A stretch of 64,000 nucleotides of DNA from Sagittula sp. P11 (GCF_002814095.1 NZ_CP021913.1:558001-622000); one strand, 5' to 3'. Positions 17,022-27,341 are shown, numbered from the stretch's first letter. Notes: generated by a model from the letters alone, not told the origin. Translations and numbers: made by a program.

Positions 17022-17869
17022 CCCGGCTGGGCACCATATTGGCGAGCCCCGTGGTGGCGGCCCTTCTGGCGCTCTGCCTCGCGCCGCTGGCGATCCTTTT
17101 CGTCTACAGCTTCTACCAGGTGGATTTCGTCGCCATCTCGCGCGAACCGACCCTGGCCAACTACGCCAAGATCGCCGGGTCCGCGACCTATCGCAGCCTG
17201 ATCGCCCGCGCCTTCGGCTCTGCCGCGCTTGTGGTCGTCATCACAGCCGTGATCGCCTACCCGGTGGCGTGGTTCCTGGCCAAGCGGGTGGGCGCGGCGA
17301 AGTCGACGCTGCTCACGCTCCTCCTTGTGCCGCTCTACTCCGGGGACCTTGTCCGCATCTTCGCATGGCGCGTGCTGCTGGGGGCCGAAGGCGTCATCAA
17401 CCGCAGCCTGATGTGGCTCGGCATCATCGAGACACCGCTGCAGAGCCTGCTGTTCAGTCCCCTCGCCACCCATATCGCCCTCGTCTACAACTACCTGCCC
17501 TTCATGGTCATCGGGCTCTGGCTGGCGTTCGAGGCGCTGGACGACGCCTGGCTCGAAGCCGCCGCCGACCTCGGCGCCCCGGCCCGGGACAGGTTCCGCC
17601 GCGTGGTGCTGCCGCTGACCCTGCCCGGGCTGATCGCCGGCGGGCTGATGGTCTTCCTCATGGTGGCGGGCGACTACCTGACGCCGCAACTGCTGGGCGG
17701 CGCGTCTGGCATCACCATCATCTCCGCCATCAACGACCTCTTCGGCACGGCCTTCGACTGGCCGCTCGGGTCGGCCATCGCCTGGACCATGCTCGCGATC
17801 CTGATGATGGCCTTCGCCGCCGGGGCGCTTGCGATCCGCCGGTCGAGCCTCGTGGAGGGCCGCACATGA
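17018..17869 (+). CDS. ABC transporter permease (PotB-like)
   Basis: 283 residues, six membrane helices, with the EAA loop E-A-A-A-D-L-G-A near residue 185 that contacts the ATPase. ATGA overlaps on both sides tie it to the ATPase and second permease genes. Confidence 0.92.
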   Translation: MTRLGTILASPVVAALLALCLAPLAILFVYSFYQVDFVAISREPTLANYAKIAGSATYRSLIARAFGSAALVVVITAVIAYPVAWFLAKRVGAAKSTLLTLLLVPLYSGDLVRIFAWRVLLGAEGVINRSLMWLGIIETPLQSLLFSPLATHIALVYNYLPFMVIGLWLAFEALDDAWLEAAADLGAPARDRFRRVVLPLTLPGLIAGGLMVFLMVAGDYLTPQLLGGASGITIISAINDLFGTAFDWPLGSAIAWTMLAILMMAFAAGALAIRRSSLVEGRT

Positions 17870-18651
17870 CCCGCGCCGCCCAAAGCTGGACCCTGCTGGT
17901 CTTCGGATTCATGTACCTGCCCATCGCGGTGATCCTGATGTTCTCGCTCAACGCGTCGGACATCATGGCCCTGCCGCTGCGCGGCTTCACCATGGAGTGG
18001 TACGACGCCATCCTGCACGACGGGCGCCTGGGGCAAGGCTTCCTGACGACGCTGAAGACCGCCTTCCCCGTCGCCATCCTCGCCACCCTCTTCGGGGCGC
18101 TCGCGGCACTGGCGCTGACGGTCTACCCGATGCGGTTCCGCGGCCTGATGGTGGTCATGCTCCTCCTGCCCTTCCTCGTGCCCAAGCTGATCCTCGCGGT
18201 CAGCCAGTTGATCCTGCTGAAGGAACTCGGGCTCGACCGCGGCCTCTGGACGGTGATCGCCGGACAATCCGTCATCGTGCTGCCGTTCTGCACGATCATC
18301 ATCGCCTCCGTCCTGATCCGCATCGACCTGCGCCTCGTCGAGGCAGCCGAGGACCTCGGCGCCTCCCGTTTCGAGAGCTTTCGCCGCGTGATCCTGCCGT
18401 TGATGCGCAACGGGTTGATGGCCTCCTGGGTGATCGCCTTCGTGCTGTCCTCGGCGGAATACGTGCTCACCGCCTTCCTGGGCGGCCGGGAACAACCGCT
18501 GTCGGTGCTGGTGGCCTCCGACTTCCGCTTCAACCTTTCCCCCAGTCTCAACGCCCTCGCCGTGCTGATCGTGCTGGGCAACATCGCGCTCGTGGTGCTG
18601 GCAGAGTCGATCCGCCGCCGCTCCGGGCGCGCGAACCGAGGACTTTCATGA
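17866..18651 (+). CDS. ABC transporter permease (PotC-like)
   Basis: 261 residues, six membrane helices, EAA loop E-A-A-E-D-L-G-A near residue 160. It completes the importer with the preceding permease. The stop overlaps the start of the ammonia-lyase gene (ATGA), so transport and catabolism are translationally coupled. Confidence 0.92.
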   Translation: MTRAAQSWTLLVFGFMYLPIAVILMFSLNASDIMALPLRGFTMEWYDAILHDGRLGQGFLTTLKTAFPVAILATLFGALAALALTVYPMRFRGLMVVMLLLPFLVPKLILAVSQLILLKELGLDRGLWTVIAGQSVIVLPFCTIIIASVLIRIDLRLVEAAEDLGASRFESFRRVILPLMRNGLMASWVIAFVLSSAEYVLTAFLGGREQPLSVLVASDFRFNLSPSLNALAVLIVLGNIALVVLAESIRRRSGRANRGLS

Positions 18652-19874
18652 AATACGACACGCCTTTCGGGACCTCTGCCGAACTGATCCTGAACCCGCA
18701 TTTCGACGCAGCGGCAGACTATGGCGCCACGCAGCAGGCGGTGCTGAACGACGCGGCCTTCGACACGGCGCGGGCCACGATTTCCGCCTGGCCCGGTTAT
18801 GCGCCGACGCCGCTCCACGCATTGCCGGGACTGGCGGCCGAGGCCGGTGTCGCCGCGATCCACTACAAGGACGAAAGCGCGCGCTTCGGCCTCGGCAGTT
18901 TCAAGGCACTCGGAGGGGCCTATGCCGTGCTGCGACTGCTGGTGCGGACCATCGCCGAGGAAAAGGGGGTGGAAGCCACGGTAGCCGAGATCCTCGCCGG
19001 CGCGCACGACGACGTGGTGAACGGCATCACCGTCTGCTGCGCGACCGACGGCAACCATGGCCGGTCCGTCGCATGGGGGGCGCAGACCTTCGGCTGCCAC
19101 TGCGTCATCTTCATCCACGCCACCGTCTCGGACGGGCGCAAGCAGGCCATCGAGGGCTACGGGGCGGAGGTCCGGCGCTGCGCCGGAAACTACGACGACA
19201 GCGTGCGCGAAGCCGACCGCACCGCCCGCGAAGAGGGCTGGACGGTTGTCTCCGACACCTCCTACCCCGGTTATACCGAGATCCCCAAGGACGTGATGCA
19301 GGGCTACGAACTCATGGCAGCCGAGGCGGCCGAGGCGCTGCCCCGGCCGCCCACACACGTCTTCATCCAGACCGGCGTCGGCGGCGTGGCGGCGGCGGTC
19401 GCGGCGCAGCTCCGGCGGCGGTACGGCACGCAGGCGCCCAAGGTGATCCTCGCCGACCCGGAGAAGTCCGCCTGCTGGCTGGAAACGCTGCGCCACGGCG
19501 AACCGACCCCGGTGCACGGCGATCTCGACACGCTCATGGCCGGGCTGGCCTGCGGCGAGATCTCCCTTCTGGCGTGGGACGTGCTGAAGCCGCTGGCCTT
19601 CGCTGCCGTGTCTGTCGCCGACGAGGATGCCGTGGCCCTGATGCGCCGGCTCGCCGATCCGCACCCGGGCGATCCGGCCATCGTCGCAGGGGAAAGCGCG
19701 GTCGCCGGGCTGTCCGCGCTCATGGCCGCCGACGCCCATGCCCCGGCCCGAACGGCGTTGGGGCTGGACGAAACCGCGCGCGTGCTGGTCTTCGGCACGG
19801 AGGGCGACACCGACCCGGCGCTATACACCGAACTGGTGGGCCGCCCCGCCGATGCCGTCCGGGGCGCCGCATGA
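18648..19874 (+). CDS. Diaminopropionate ammonia-lyase-like PLP enzyme (YgeX/DpaL family)
   Basis: 408 residues, fold-type II PLP enzyme. The Schiff-base Lys86 lies in F-G-L-G-S-F-K-A-L-G-G-A-Y, closely like the YgeX motif, the Asn of D-G-N-H-G (residues 134-138) should contact PLP, and the phosphate-binding G-V-G-G-V-A-A-A loop follows. The known family reaction is 2,3-diaminopropionate plus water to pyruvate and two ammonia. Position between an importer and two carbamoyl/hydantoin hydrolases suggests the substrate arises from a carbamoylated precursor. A different small amino acid substrate is possible. Confidence 0.87.
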   Translation: MKYDTPFGTSAELILNPHFDAAADYGATQQAVLNDAAFDTARATISAWPGYAPTPLHALPGLAAEAGVAAIHYKDESARFGLGSFKALGGAYAVLRLLVRTIAEEKGVEATVAEILAGAHDDVVNGITVCCATDGNHGRSVAWGAQTFGCHCVIFIHATVSDGRKQAIEGYGAEVRRCAGNYDDSVREADRTAREEGWTVVSDTSYPGYTEIPKDVMQGYELMAAEAAEALPRPPTHVFIQTGVGGVAAAVAAQLRRRYGTQAPKVILADPEKSACWLETLRHGEPTPVHGDLDTLMAGLACGEISLLAWDVLKPLAFAAVSVADEDAVALMRRLADPHPGDPAIVAGESAVAGLSALMAADAHAPARTALGLDETARVLVFGTEGDTDPALYTELVGRPADAVRGAA

Positions 19875-21106
19875 TCGACCTCGACCGGCTCCTCGCGCGC
19901 ATCGAACACCTCGGACAGGTCGGCGCCCTCCCCGGCGGAGGGTGCAAGCGGCTCGCGCTCTCGCCCGAGGACGCCGCCGGTCGCGCATTGGTCACCGCAT
20001 GGTTCCGCGACCTGGGGCTCGAGGTGACAACCGACGTGATCGGCAACACCTGGGCCATCCGTCCCGGCCTGCGCGACCTGCCGCCCGTGGTCATGGGATC
20101 GCACATCGACACCGTCGCCACCGGCGGGCTGTATGACGGCACGCTCGGCGTGCTGGCGGGGCTCGAAGTGATCCAAAGCGCCATCGAGGCGGGCATCGAG
20201 ACCGATCACCCGCTCGCCGTCGCCTTCTTCACCAACGAGGAAGGCGCCCGCTTCGCCCCCGACATGATGGGCTCCGGCGTGGCGACGGGGGCGCTGCCGC
20301 TCGACGCGATGCTGGCCAGCCGCGGCATCGACGATGTGACCGTCGGCGACGCACTGACCTCCATCGGTGCCCGCGGCGACGCCCCTGTCGGCGCGCTGTC
20401 CCCGGCGGCCTACCTCGAACTGCACATCGAACAGGGCCCGGTGCTGGAAGCCGAAGGGCTGCAGATCGGTGTGGTGACGGGTGTGCAGGGCATCTCGTGG
20501 ACCGAATTCACCGTAAAGGGCCGCTCGGCGCACGCGGGCACGACCCCCATGCCCATGCGCCGGGATGCGGGCCACGTGGCCGCCGCCATCGCCATGGAGG
20601 CGCGCGCCATCGCCACCGATTTCGCCCCCCCGCAGCTCGCCACCGTGGGCCGCCTGTCGTTCTCTCCGGACCTCGTCAACGTGGTGCCCGAACGCGCCAC
20701 GCTGACCGTCGACCTGCGCAACACCGACGAGAACCGCCTGGCCAAGGCCGAGGCGCGGCTCTTCGCCTTCGCGGAGGCCGCGGCACGCAAGGAGGGCTGC
20801 ACCCTGACCCGCCGCGCGCTGGCCCGCTTCGAACCCGTCGCCTTCGACCCGGCGCTGGTGGACGACATCGCCGCCGAAGCCGACCGACTGGGCTACAGCC
20901 ACCGCCGGATGCCCTCCGGCGCGGGACATGACGCGCAGATGTTCGCGCCGGTCTGCCCCTCTGCCATGATCTTCGTCCCGTCCCGCGACGGCATCAGCCA
21001 CAACACCGAGGAATACACCGCGCCCGAGGACCTGGCACGCGGCGCGCGGCTTCTGGCCCACGTCGCCCTCGCCCGGGCGGGTCAAACGAAAGGACCCCGC
21101 GCATGA
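19871..21106 (+). CDS. M20-family Zn hydrolase, allantoate amidohydrolase/N-carbamoylase type
   Basis: 411 residues. Metal-site motifs: G-S-H78-I-D-T, D89 in Y-D-G, E123/E124 in N-E-E-G, H-I-E-Q-G-P-V-L-E, and the late H of H-D-A-Q-M. This pattern is that of hydantoinase/carbamoylase (L-carbamoylase, beta-ureidopropionase, allantoate amidohydrolase), enzymes that hydrolyse an N-carbamoyl group to CO2 and ammonia. ATGA overlap with the ammonia-lyase gene. The exact substrate is not deducible. Confidence 0.88.
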   Translation: MIDLDRLLARIEHLGQVGALPGGGCKRLALSPEDAAGRALVTAWFRDLGLEVTTDVIGNTWAIRPGLRDLPPVVMGSHIDTVATGGLYDGTLGVLAGLEVIQSAIEAGIETDHPLAVAFFTNEEGARFAPDMMGSGVATGALPLDAMLASRGIDDVTVGDALTSIGARGDAPVGALSPAAYLELHIEQGPVLEAEGLQIGVVTGVQGISWTEFTVKGRSAHAGTTPMPMRRDAGHVAAAIAMEARAIATDFAPPQLATVGRLSFSPDLVNVVPERATLTVDLRNTDENRLAKAEARLFAFAEAAARKEGCTLTRRALARFEPVAFDPALVDDIAAEADRLGYSHRRMPSGAGHDAQMFAPVCPSAMIFVPSRDGISHNTEEYTAPEDLARGARLLAHVALARAGQTKGPRA

Positions 21107-22092
21107 GCCGCAAGATCGTCGCCGCCACCGCCCAGCTTGGCCCCATCGCCCGGGACGAACCGCGCGCCTCTGCCGTCGCCCGCATGATCGCCCTGATGCG
21201 GGAGGCGCATGCCCGCGGCGCGCGTCTTGTGGTGTTCCCTGAACTGGCGCTGACCACCTTCTTCCCGCGCTGGCTGCTGGAAGAGCCGGAGCTCGACCGG
21301 TTCTACGAGACGGAGATGCCCAGCCCCGAAACCATGCCGCTGTTCGAGGCCGCTATGGAGATGGGCATCGGGTTCTACCTGGGCTTTGCCGAACTGCTGT
21401 TCGACGGCGAAAGGGAACGCCGCTTCAACACCTCGATCTTCGTGACGCCCGATGGACGGATCGCGGGCAAGTACCGCAAGGTTCACCTGCCCGGCCACTA
21501 CAACTACGAGGACTGGCGCGCCTTCCAGCACCTCGAAAAGCGGTACTTCGAACACGGCGACCTCGGGTTTCCGGTGTTCGAGGCGATGGGCGGCACCATG
21601 GGCATGTGCCTGTGCAACGACCGCCGCTGGCCCGAGACATTCCGAGTGCTCGGCCTGCGCGGCGCGGAACTCATCATGCTGGGTTACAACACGCCGCAGC
21701 ACTATCCGCAGGCGCCCGAACACGACCATCTGCAGGACTTCCACAACCACCTGTCGATGCAGCACGGCGCCTATGCCAACGGCGCGTGGGTGATCGGCAC
21801 CGCCAAGGCCGGGCTGGAGGAAGGCTGCGAGCTGATCGGCGGCTCCTGCATCATCGCGCCGACCGGAGAGATCATCGCCCGCACCCAAGGCCGGGGCGAC
21901 GAGGTGGCGGTGGCGGAGATCGACCTCGACCGCTGCCGCGAGCTGCGGGAAAACGTGTTCAACTTCACCCTGCACCGCGAACCGGGCGACTACGGACCGA
22001 TCTGCGAGGGGGCAGCCGACCGTGACCGGACGCGGGCCGAGACCACCCGCAACAGCCACTTCACCGGCACGGGACCCGCGACCTCGGAGTGA
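21103..22092 (+). CDS. Nitrilase-superfamily N-carbamoyl-D-amino acid hydrolase-like enzyme
   Basis: 329 residues with the nitrilase triad E47 (F-P-E-L-A), K126 (K-Y-R-K-V-H-L-P-G) and C171 (C-L-C-N-D-R-R-W-P-E). The C-N-D-R-R-W-P-E context and the length match D-carbamoylases, which release CO2, ammonia and a D-amino acid. It is the last gene of the operon, overlapping the M20 hydrolase stop. Having both an M20 and a nitrilase carbamoylase suggests sequential or stereospecific use of ureido substrates. Confidence 0.88.
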   Translation: MSRKIVAATAQLGPIARDEPRASAVARMIALMREAHARGARLVVFPELALTTFFPRWLLEEPELDRFYETEMPSPETMPLFEAAMEMGIGFYLGFAELLFDGERERRFNTSIFVTPDGRIAGKYRKVHLPGHYNYEDWRAFQHLEKRYFEHGDLGFPVFEAMGGTMGMCLCNDRRWPETFRVLGLRGAELIMLGYNTPQHYPQAPEHDHLQDFHNHLSMQHGAYANGAWVIGTAKAGLEEGCELIGGSCIIAPTGEIIARTQGRGDEVAVAEIDLDRCRELRENVFNFTLHREPGDYGPICEGAADRDRTRAETTRNSHFTGTGPATSE

Positions 22093-22184
22093 CCTTTCCG
22101 GGCGGCTCTGCCGGGGTGCGGCGGGACGCCAGCCCCGCCCCGCCCGTCCATTTTGCCACCGTTCGATGTACCGAGGAAAGCAAA

Positions 22185-22208
22185 AGGCCCGTAGCACGTA
22201 CCGGGCCT
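22185..22208. other. Hairpin downstream of the carbamoylase operon
   Basis: AGGCCCG (22185-22191) and CGGGCCT (22202-22208) form a 7-bp stem around a 10-base loop. An AAAA run lies on the left flank, so a T-run follows only on the minus strand, where I see no gene. It may still mark the end of the operon. Confidence 0.35.
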
Positions 22209-22314
22209 CGCGCCTCTGTCGAGATTGACAATTCTCCGGTTTGAGCCACCTGTTGTGCACGTCGAGCCAGAAGCAGAGCCGGTCAGGCCCCGGGAGACGC
22301 CCCATACGCCGGTC

Positions 22315-22608
22315 ATGTCCGCCTGCTCCGAACAGACCGCAAAGGAGCGCGCCATCGAAGCTCAAGTGATCGCCATAATCATCGTGTTGCCGTTCGCCCT
22401 CGCCTTCATCTACGCGGGGGTTCACGAATACATGCGCTTCAAGTCCGATGGCCGGGCCAACTACGGGCTTGTCTACAACGAAGAGACAGGCACCACCCAC
22501 ATCACCGGCATACCCGAGGACGAAGAAGCCTTCGACCCCGACGAATTCGACCCCAACAACTACAGGGATCTGGAACTCCGGCGCGGGTCCGACGACGAGA
22601 GGTCGTGA
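22315..22608 (+). CDS. Small membrane protein, function unknown
   Basis: 97 residues from the ATG at 22315. One strong membrane helix (about residues 17-35, A-Q-V-I-A-I-I-I-V-L-P-F-A-L), then an acidic tail rich in Asp and Glu. The frame extends up to a TTG at 22225, but TTGACA there could equally be a promoter element. The start is uncertain: an AAAGGAG lies at about 22340, inside this call, with no good start codon at the right distance. No family recognised. Confidence 0.5.
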   Translation: MSACSEQTAKERAIEAQVIAIIIVLPFALAFIYAGVHEYMRFKSDGRANYGLVYNEETGTTHITGIPEDEEAFDPDEFDPNNYRDLELRRGSDDERS

Positions 22609-22747
22609 CCCTGTTCCGTCCGGTCGCCTGAACGGGACCCCGGCAGGTCGCAGATGCGCCCCGGTCCCGCGGATCGCCGCCATCTCGGACCGCCGACACA
22701 GCCAGCCAGGCGTGATAGACTGTCGTTGCACGTGGGGCCGGAAGCTC

Positions 22748-24151
22748 ATGGACCTGACACAGATATCGCTTGTCGCAGCCGCGGAGATGATCCGTTCCGC
22801 ACGGATGTCCTGCCGCGAGTTTGTAGAGACGCTGATCCTGCACGCCGAGGAACACGCCGACCTCAATGCCTTCACCCGGTTCGATGCGGAGGAGGTTCGC
22901 CGCGCCGCGCGTGAAGCGGACAGGCGTCAACGGGCCGGCGGTGACTTGGGCGCCTTGCATGGCATGCCCGTGGCCATAAAGGACTGCATCGACATCGCCG
23001 GGATGGCCACGACCGCGGCGACACCGGCCCTGAAGGACCATGTCGTCGGCCGCACCGCATCCGTGGTGCAATCCCTGCAATCGGCCGGCGCCATCGTCTT
23101 CGGCAAGACCAACATGTACGAACTGGCGTTCGGCATCACGGGCAACAACGACCACACCGGCCCGGCCCTGAACCCGCACGACCGGACCCGCTCTGCCGGG
23201 GGAAGCAGCAGCGGATCGGCTGTGGCCGTGGCGGCAGGAATCGTCCCGGCCTCCGTAGGTACGGACACGGCAGGTTCGGTCCGCATTCCGGCGTCGTTCT
23301 GCGGCGTGTTCGGCTTTCGGCCCTCAACCGGCCGTTACGGCAGCGACGGGGTCATGCCGGTGTTTCCGACGCGCGACGTTCCCGGCCTGTTTGCCCGCTC
23401 GGCCGAAGATCTGTTGCTGCTGGATGCCGTCCTGGCCGATGAAAAGGACGTTCCCGACATCCCGCTTAAGGGCGTCAGGCTTGGCCTGCCCGGTGGCTAT
23501 TTCCTGTCCGATCTGGAAAGCGGTGTCGCGGCAGCATTCGAAGAAACCCTTGCACGGCTGGTTTCCTGCGGTGTCGAGATCGTCGATGCGGCGATGCCCG
23601 ACGTCCCGCATTGGCTGAAGGAAATGGCCGGTCCGATCCGCGCGTGGGAGCTGCCGAGAGCGCTGGAGGCCTACCTGAAGGCGTCGGGCGCGCCTGTCGA
23701 CTTCCGTTCATTGATCTCCGGCGTTGCAGGCTCATACGTGCGGGAGGAGTTCGAAGAGGCGATGCTAGGCGCCGATGACGAGGACCTGGGCGAAAGATAC
23801 CGGCACGTGATCTCCGTCGCGCTTCCCGAATACCGGAAAAGGTACGTCGAACACCTCAGGCACAACGGACTGGACGCCATCGTCTTTCCCACGACACCGA
23901 TTGCAGCGACGCCTCTGGGTGAGGAGAGGAACGTCATCATCGATGGTCAGCAGGTCTCCGTCTGGAAGACCTTGCGGAACACCGAACCGGCGACATTCTT
24001 CGGCGCACCCGGGGTGACGATGCCGATGTCACGCAAGGTTCACGGCGTTCCGGTGGGGTTCGAACTCGATGGGCTGCCGGGAGAGGACCGAAGACTGCTG
24101 GCTGTTGCGGCAAGGATTTCAGAAGGGCTTCGAGGGCGCGGCACCGGCTGA
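22748..24151 (+). CDS. Amidase-signature family hydrolase
   Basis: 467 residues. The Ser-cisSer-Lys triad is K78 (A-I-K-D), S153 (G-G-S-S-S-G-S) and S177 (T-D-T-A-G-S-V-R-I). This family hydrolyses amides, for example indoleacetamide, aryl- or fatty-acid amides, or Glu-tRNA amide. No GatB/GatC genes lie nearby, so a catabolic amidase is more likely. It is convergent with the ATPase operon; a link to the carbamoylase operon is possible but not shown. Confidence 0.9.
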   Translation: MDLTQISLVAAAEMIRSARMSCREFVETLILHAEEHADLNAFTRFDAEEVRRAAREADRRQRAGGDLGALHGMPVAIKDCIDIAGMATTAATPALKDHVVGRTASVVQSLQSAGAIVFGKTNMYELAFGITGNNDHTGPALNPHDRTRSAGGSSSGSAVAVAAGIVPASVGTDTAGSVRIPASFCGVFGFRPSTGRYGSDGVMPVFPTRDVPGLFARSAEDLLLLDAVLADEKDVPDIPLKGVRLGLPGGYFLSDLESGVAAAFEETLARLVSCGVEIVDAAMPDVPHWLKEMAGPIRAWELPRALEAYLKASGAPVDFRSLISGVAGSYVREEFEEAMLGADDEDLGERYRHVISVALPEYRKRYVEHLRHNGLDAIVFPTTPIAATPLGEERNVIIDGQQVSVWKTLRNTEPATFFGAPGVTMPMSRKVHGVPVGFELDGLPGEDRRLLAVAARISEGLRGRGTG

Positions 24152-24230
24152 GGGCCACACAGCCTCATTGATCGGCCCTGGCAGGACCGACCTTGTCTCG
24201 CCGCAAGATGCGCAGCAGACAGGCGCCCGG

Positions 24231-25076
24231 TCACGTCCTCGCCCGGCCGGCGGCCAGTTCGGCGATCTCCTCCGTGATCTCGTCCTGCCGCAGCCTCCGT
24301 GATGTGGCGACCAGACTGTCCAGCTTGTCGGCCACGTTCTCGTGTGCGGCCACCATCGCACGCATCCGGGCGATGTTCTCGGCGGCAAAGGCAAGCACGA
24401 CCGCCTCGATGAGTTCGGCGACGATGTACTCCTCGGTCAGGGACGCCAGCAGCCTGTCCGGCGGGAGCGTGATCCGCGGCTCGCCGGATCTGCCGCCGTG
24501 GGCAAAGCGCGCATAGTCGAATGGCACCAGCCGCTTCGTCACGACCTCGAAACCGCCGGCGCTGACAGGGGCGGCGTGGACCACCCGGACCTGTGCCACG
24601 GACGCCTCCGCCAGCATGGCAAAGAGCGCGTCGGTCATCCGTGTGACCAGCGCCACTGCCTGCGCCGGATGCACGATCATCTCTCCGCTCCAGCGCACGT
24701 GCCGATGCGCCTCCGCCGCGAGGATCGCGCCCCTGTGACCCACGAGAAGCAGATCGTTGCCGCCCGACAGCAGCGGGTCCGCCGCTGCGAAGACCTGTTC
24801 GTTGTAGGTCCCGACAAAGCCCTGCTCTGCCGCGATGAGGATGACGGCGCCGCGCTTGTCCTGCGTAGGAGCCGTGTCGGCCTCCGGCACCGGGAACATC
24901 GCCAGCGCCTCGGCAATTGCCTCGCCGATGGTCCCGGCATAGGCGCGGATGGCGGCGGCATGGTCCCGCGCCTCCTGCACCCGGGCGGTGGCGATCCCGC
25001 GCATCGCACCGACGACGGTCCCCAGTTTTTCGACCGAACCGATGCGGCCCTCCAGTTCGGCGAGGCGCCCGGTCAT
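24231..25076 (-). CDS. atpG: N-ATPase gamma subunit
   Basis: 281 residues; long N- and C-terminal helices flank a Rossmann-like middle, as in the gamma rotor shaft of F-type ATPases. The C-terminal helix carries M-R-A-M-x-x-A-x-x-N-A/V pattern of gamma. It is the last gene of the operon, overlapping atpA by four bases. Divergence from housekeeping gamma is strong, as expected for the N-type. Confidence 0.9.
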   Translation of the reverse strand: MTGRLAELEGRIGSVEKLGTVVGAMRGIATARVQEARDHAAAIRAYAGTIGEAIAEALAMFPVPEADTAPTQDKRGAVILIAAEQGFVGTYNEQVFAAADPLLSGGNDLLLVGHRGAILAAEAHRHVRWSGEMIVHPAQAVALVTRMTDALFAMLAEASVAQVRVVHAAPVSAGGFEVVTKRLVPFDYARFAHGGRSGEPRITLPPDRLLASLTEEYIVAELIEAVVLAFAAENIARMRAMVAAHENVADKLDSLVATSRRLRQDEITEEIAELAAGRART

Positions 25077-26602
25077 GACGCGCCCGCCTTCCCGTCCATG
25101 TCGCGGACCAGTGCGGCCACCGCCTCAGACAGGACGGCGCGTGTCTGCGCGTCCAGCTGCCGGGTGTCGCGCAGGTTGTCCATCGCGCTGGCTGCATGGC
25201 TGCGCAACCACCCCGGCAGACGCGCCCGGAGCGTGGCCATGCGCTCGGGCGCCATCCCGTCCAGCGCGCCATCGGCGTGGGCCGCAAGAAGCGCCACCTG
25301 CACCGCCATCCCGAGGCCCGCGAACTTCGGCTGGGTCAGCAGCGACCGGATGCGCCGCCCGCGATCCAGTTGCTGCCGCACCCGGTCGTTGGTTACACCG
25401 CCGAAACGGCTGAACATCTCCAGCTCCTGGAACTGCGCGTAGTCCAGCCGCACCCGGCCCGAAACCTGCCGAAGGGCGGGCCATTGCGCCTTGCCGCCGA
25501 CCCGGCTCACCGACAGCCCCACGTCCACCGCGGGCCGGTGGTTCGCCGCGAACAGCGCGGTGTCGAGCACGATCTGCCCGTCGGTGATCGAGATCAGGTT
25601 GGTCGGGATATAGGCCGACAGGCTGCCCGCGTCGGTCTCGGCAATCGGCAGCGCGGTGAGGGACCCGCCCCCCCGTTCCGGCGCCAGCTTCGCCGCCCGC
25701 TCAAGGAGCCGCGCGTGCAGGTAGAAGATGTCGCCCGGATAGGCCTCCCGCCCCGGCGGCTCATGGGTGAGGAGCGCAAGTTCGCGGTGGGTCGCCGCAT
25801 GGCGCGTCAGGTCGTCGATCACGATCAGCGCATGCCGGCCCGCGTCGCGGAAATGCTCAGCCATGGTCATGCCCGCGAAGGGCGCGATCCACTGCAGGCC
25901 CGGGCTGGCAGAAGCGCCGCCGACGACGAAAATGCAGCGCTCCGGCGCGCCGTGGCTGCGCACCGCCTCGATCACCCGCTGGACCGCGGCGGCCGGCTGG
26001 CCCACGGCGACATAGACGCAGATCACGTCGCTGTCCTTCTGGTTGACGATCGCATCCACGGCGAGGGACGTCTTGCCGGTGGCGCGGTCGCCGACGATCA
26101 GCTCCCGCTGGCCGCGCCCCAGAGAGAAGAGGCTGTCCACCACGAGCACGCCCGTCTCCAGCGGTTCCGTCACCTCCGCGCGGTCGATGATGGCGGGGGC
26201 GGGCCGTTCCACCGGCAGCCGCATCTCCGTCTCCGGATCGTCGCCACCGTCGAGCGGACGGCCCAGCGGATCCACCACCCGCCCCAGAAGCGCATCGCCC
26301 ACCGGCACCTCGAGCACGCCGCCGGTGTCCGCCACCCGCTGCCCTGCCCCGATGCGGCTGCCGTCGTCGCAGATCACCACGTCGATCTCCTCCGGCCCGA
26401 GGCTGTGGGCAAAGCCCAGCTCGCCGCCCTCGAACCGCAGGAGCGCCCCCATCGCCGCGTCCGGCAGGCCCGACACCTGCGCGATACCGTCGGCGATCCG
26501 CTCGACCCGCCCGACCGCCAGCGCCTCCGGCGCAAGGCGCGCGCGATCAAGGGCGGCACGGCTGCGGGCCAGCCAGTCGGACGGGGCGTCAGGCGTGGTC
26601 AT
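25073..26602 (-). CDS. atpA: N-ATPase alpha subunit
   Basis: 509 residues. P-loop G171-D-R-A-T-G-K-T178, beta-barrel N-domain, and the alpha-type V-S-R-V-G-G motif with the Arg finger in S-V-S-R-V-G. Alpha forms the catalytic hexamer with beta. The start ATG at 26602 overlaps the atpF end by 14 bases; an in-frame extension upstream lies inside atpF and is discarded. Confidence 0.95.
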   Translation of the reverse strand: MTTPDAPSDWLARSRAALDRARLAPEALAVGRVERIADGIAQVSGLPDAAMGALLRFEGGELGFAHSLGPEEIDVVICDDGSRIGAGQRVADTGGVLEVPVGDALLGRVVDPLGRPLDGGDDPETEMRLPVERPAPAIIDRAEVTEPLETGVLVVDSLFSLGRGQRELIVGDRATGKTSLAVDAIVNQKDSDVICVYVAVGQPAAAVQRVIEAVRSHGAPERCIFVVGGASASPGLQWIAPFAGMTMAEHFRDAGRHALIVIDDLTRHAATHRELALLTHEPPGREAYPGDIFYLHARLLERAAKLAPERGGGSLTALPIAETDAGSLSAYIPTNLISITDGQIVLDTALFAANHRPAVDVGLSVSRVGGKAQWPALRQVSGRVRLDYAQFQELEMFSRFGGVTNDRVRQQLDRGRRIRSLLTQPKFAGLGMAVQVALLAAHADGALDGMAPERMATLRARLPGWLRSHAASAMDNLRDTRQLDAQTRAVLSEAVAALVRDMDGKAGAS

Positions 26603-27329
26603 CGGCTGCGATCCTCTCCGCCATCCCGTCCAGATCGGCGCGGAGCGTATTGCGGACAACGGCGTGCGGCGTGTGCAACTCCAGCCCGGCGATCAGGCTC
26701 TCGTCCGTCTCCACCCGCACGTTCACAGGGTGGCCCAGCACCGCCGCCAGGCGCGCCGCCACCTCCGCCTGCTCCCCCGCTGCAAGGTCGCGCGCCGCGC
26801 GCAGCACCACCGGACCGTCCGTCCCGATCCGCGCCTGCGCCGCGTCGGGCAGCGTCCCCACCGCCTCGGCCAGACCGTCGGCGAAAGCCGCCGCCCGCGC
26901 GTCATCAGGCAAGCGATCAAGCAGCCGTTCCGTCATGTCCACCGCCAGTGCCGCCGCCTCCGCCCGCCAGCGGTGCGCCTCCGCCTTGTGCAGCCGGGCG
27001 AGGTCGGCGCGCGCCTCGGTCTGCATCCTCTCGGCCTCCGCCCTGGCATCGTCCAGCATCTGCCGCTTGCGGGTCCCGGCCTCCGCCTCCGCCGCGGCGA
27101 TCAGATCCGAGCGATCCCGTGCAACCGCGTCCTTGTGGGCCTCTGCCTCCGCCAGCGCCGTTTCTGCCGCCGCGCGCGCTGCCTCGGCCTCGTCCAGCAC
27201 GGCATGCGCCGCCGCCTGCCGCTCGGCGATGATCCGGCTGACCGGGCGGAACAGGAAGCGCGCCAGAAGCCAGACCAGGACGAGCGCGTTCACCGTCTGC
27301 AGGCCGAAGGTCCACCAGTCGAAATCCAA
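26589..27329 (-). CDS. atpF: N-ATPase b subunit with delta-like C-terminus
   Basis: 246 residues, longer than a normal b subunit (about 160). An N-terminal membrane helix (about 8-26, starting D-W-W-T-F), a long charged coiled coil rich in Ala/Glu/Arg (about 30-130), then a C-terminal domain (about 150-246) that resembles the end of the delta subunit (V[12 protein letters not shown]). N-ATPase operons lack a separate atpH, so this subunit probably supplies both the stator stalk and the top of F1. The frame opens at TTG (27329), the likely start. Confidence 0.9.
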   Translation of the reverse strand: MDFDWWTFGLQTVNALVLVWLLARFLFRPVSRIIAERQAAAHAVLDEAEAARAAAETALAEAEAHKDAVARDRSDLIAAAEAEAGTRKRQMLDDARAEAERMQTEARADLARLHKAEAHRWRAEAAALAVDMTERLLDRLPDDARAAAFADGLAEAVGTLPDAAQARIGTDGPVVLRAARDLAAGEQAEVAARLAAVLGHPVNVRVETDESLIAGLELHTPHAVVRNTLRADLDGMAERIAADDHA

Positions 27330-27341
27330 GGTGCTGTCCGA

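Noticed and set aside
19304-21085. 593-codon minus-strand frame over the lyase and carbamoylase genes
   Set aside because: Overlaps two enzymes with intact active-site motifs; no start signal or recognisable domain.
22225-22314. TTG at 22225 as the start of the small membrane protein
   Set aside because: TTGACA there could be a -35 box and no ribosome site precedes it; the added residues are Pro/Glu-rich with no support.
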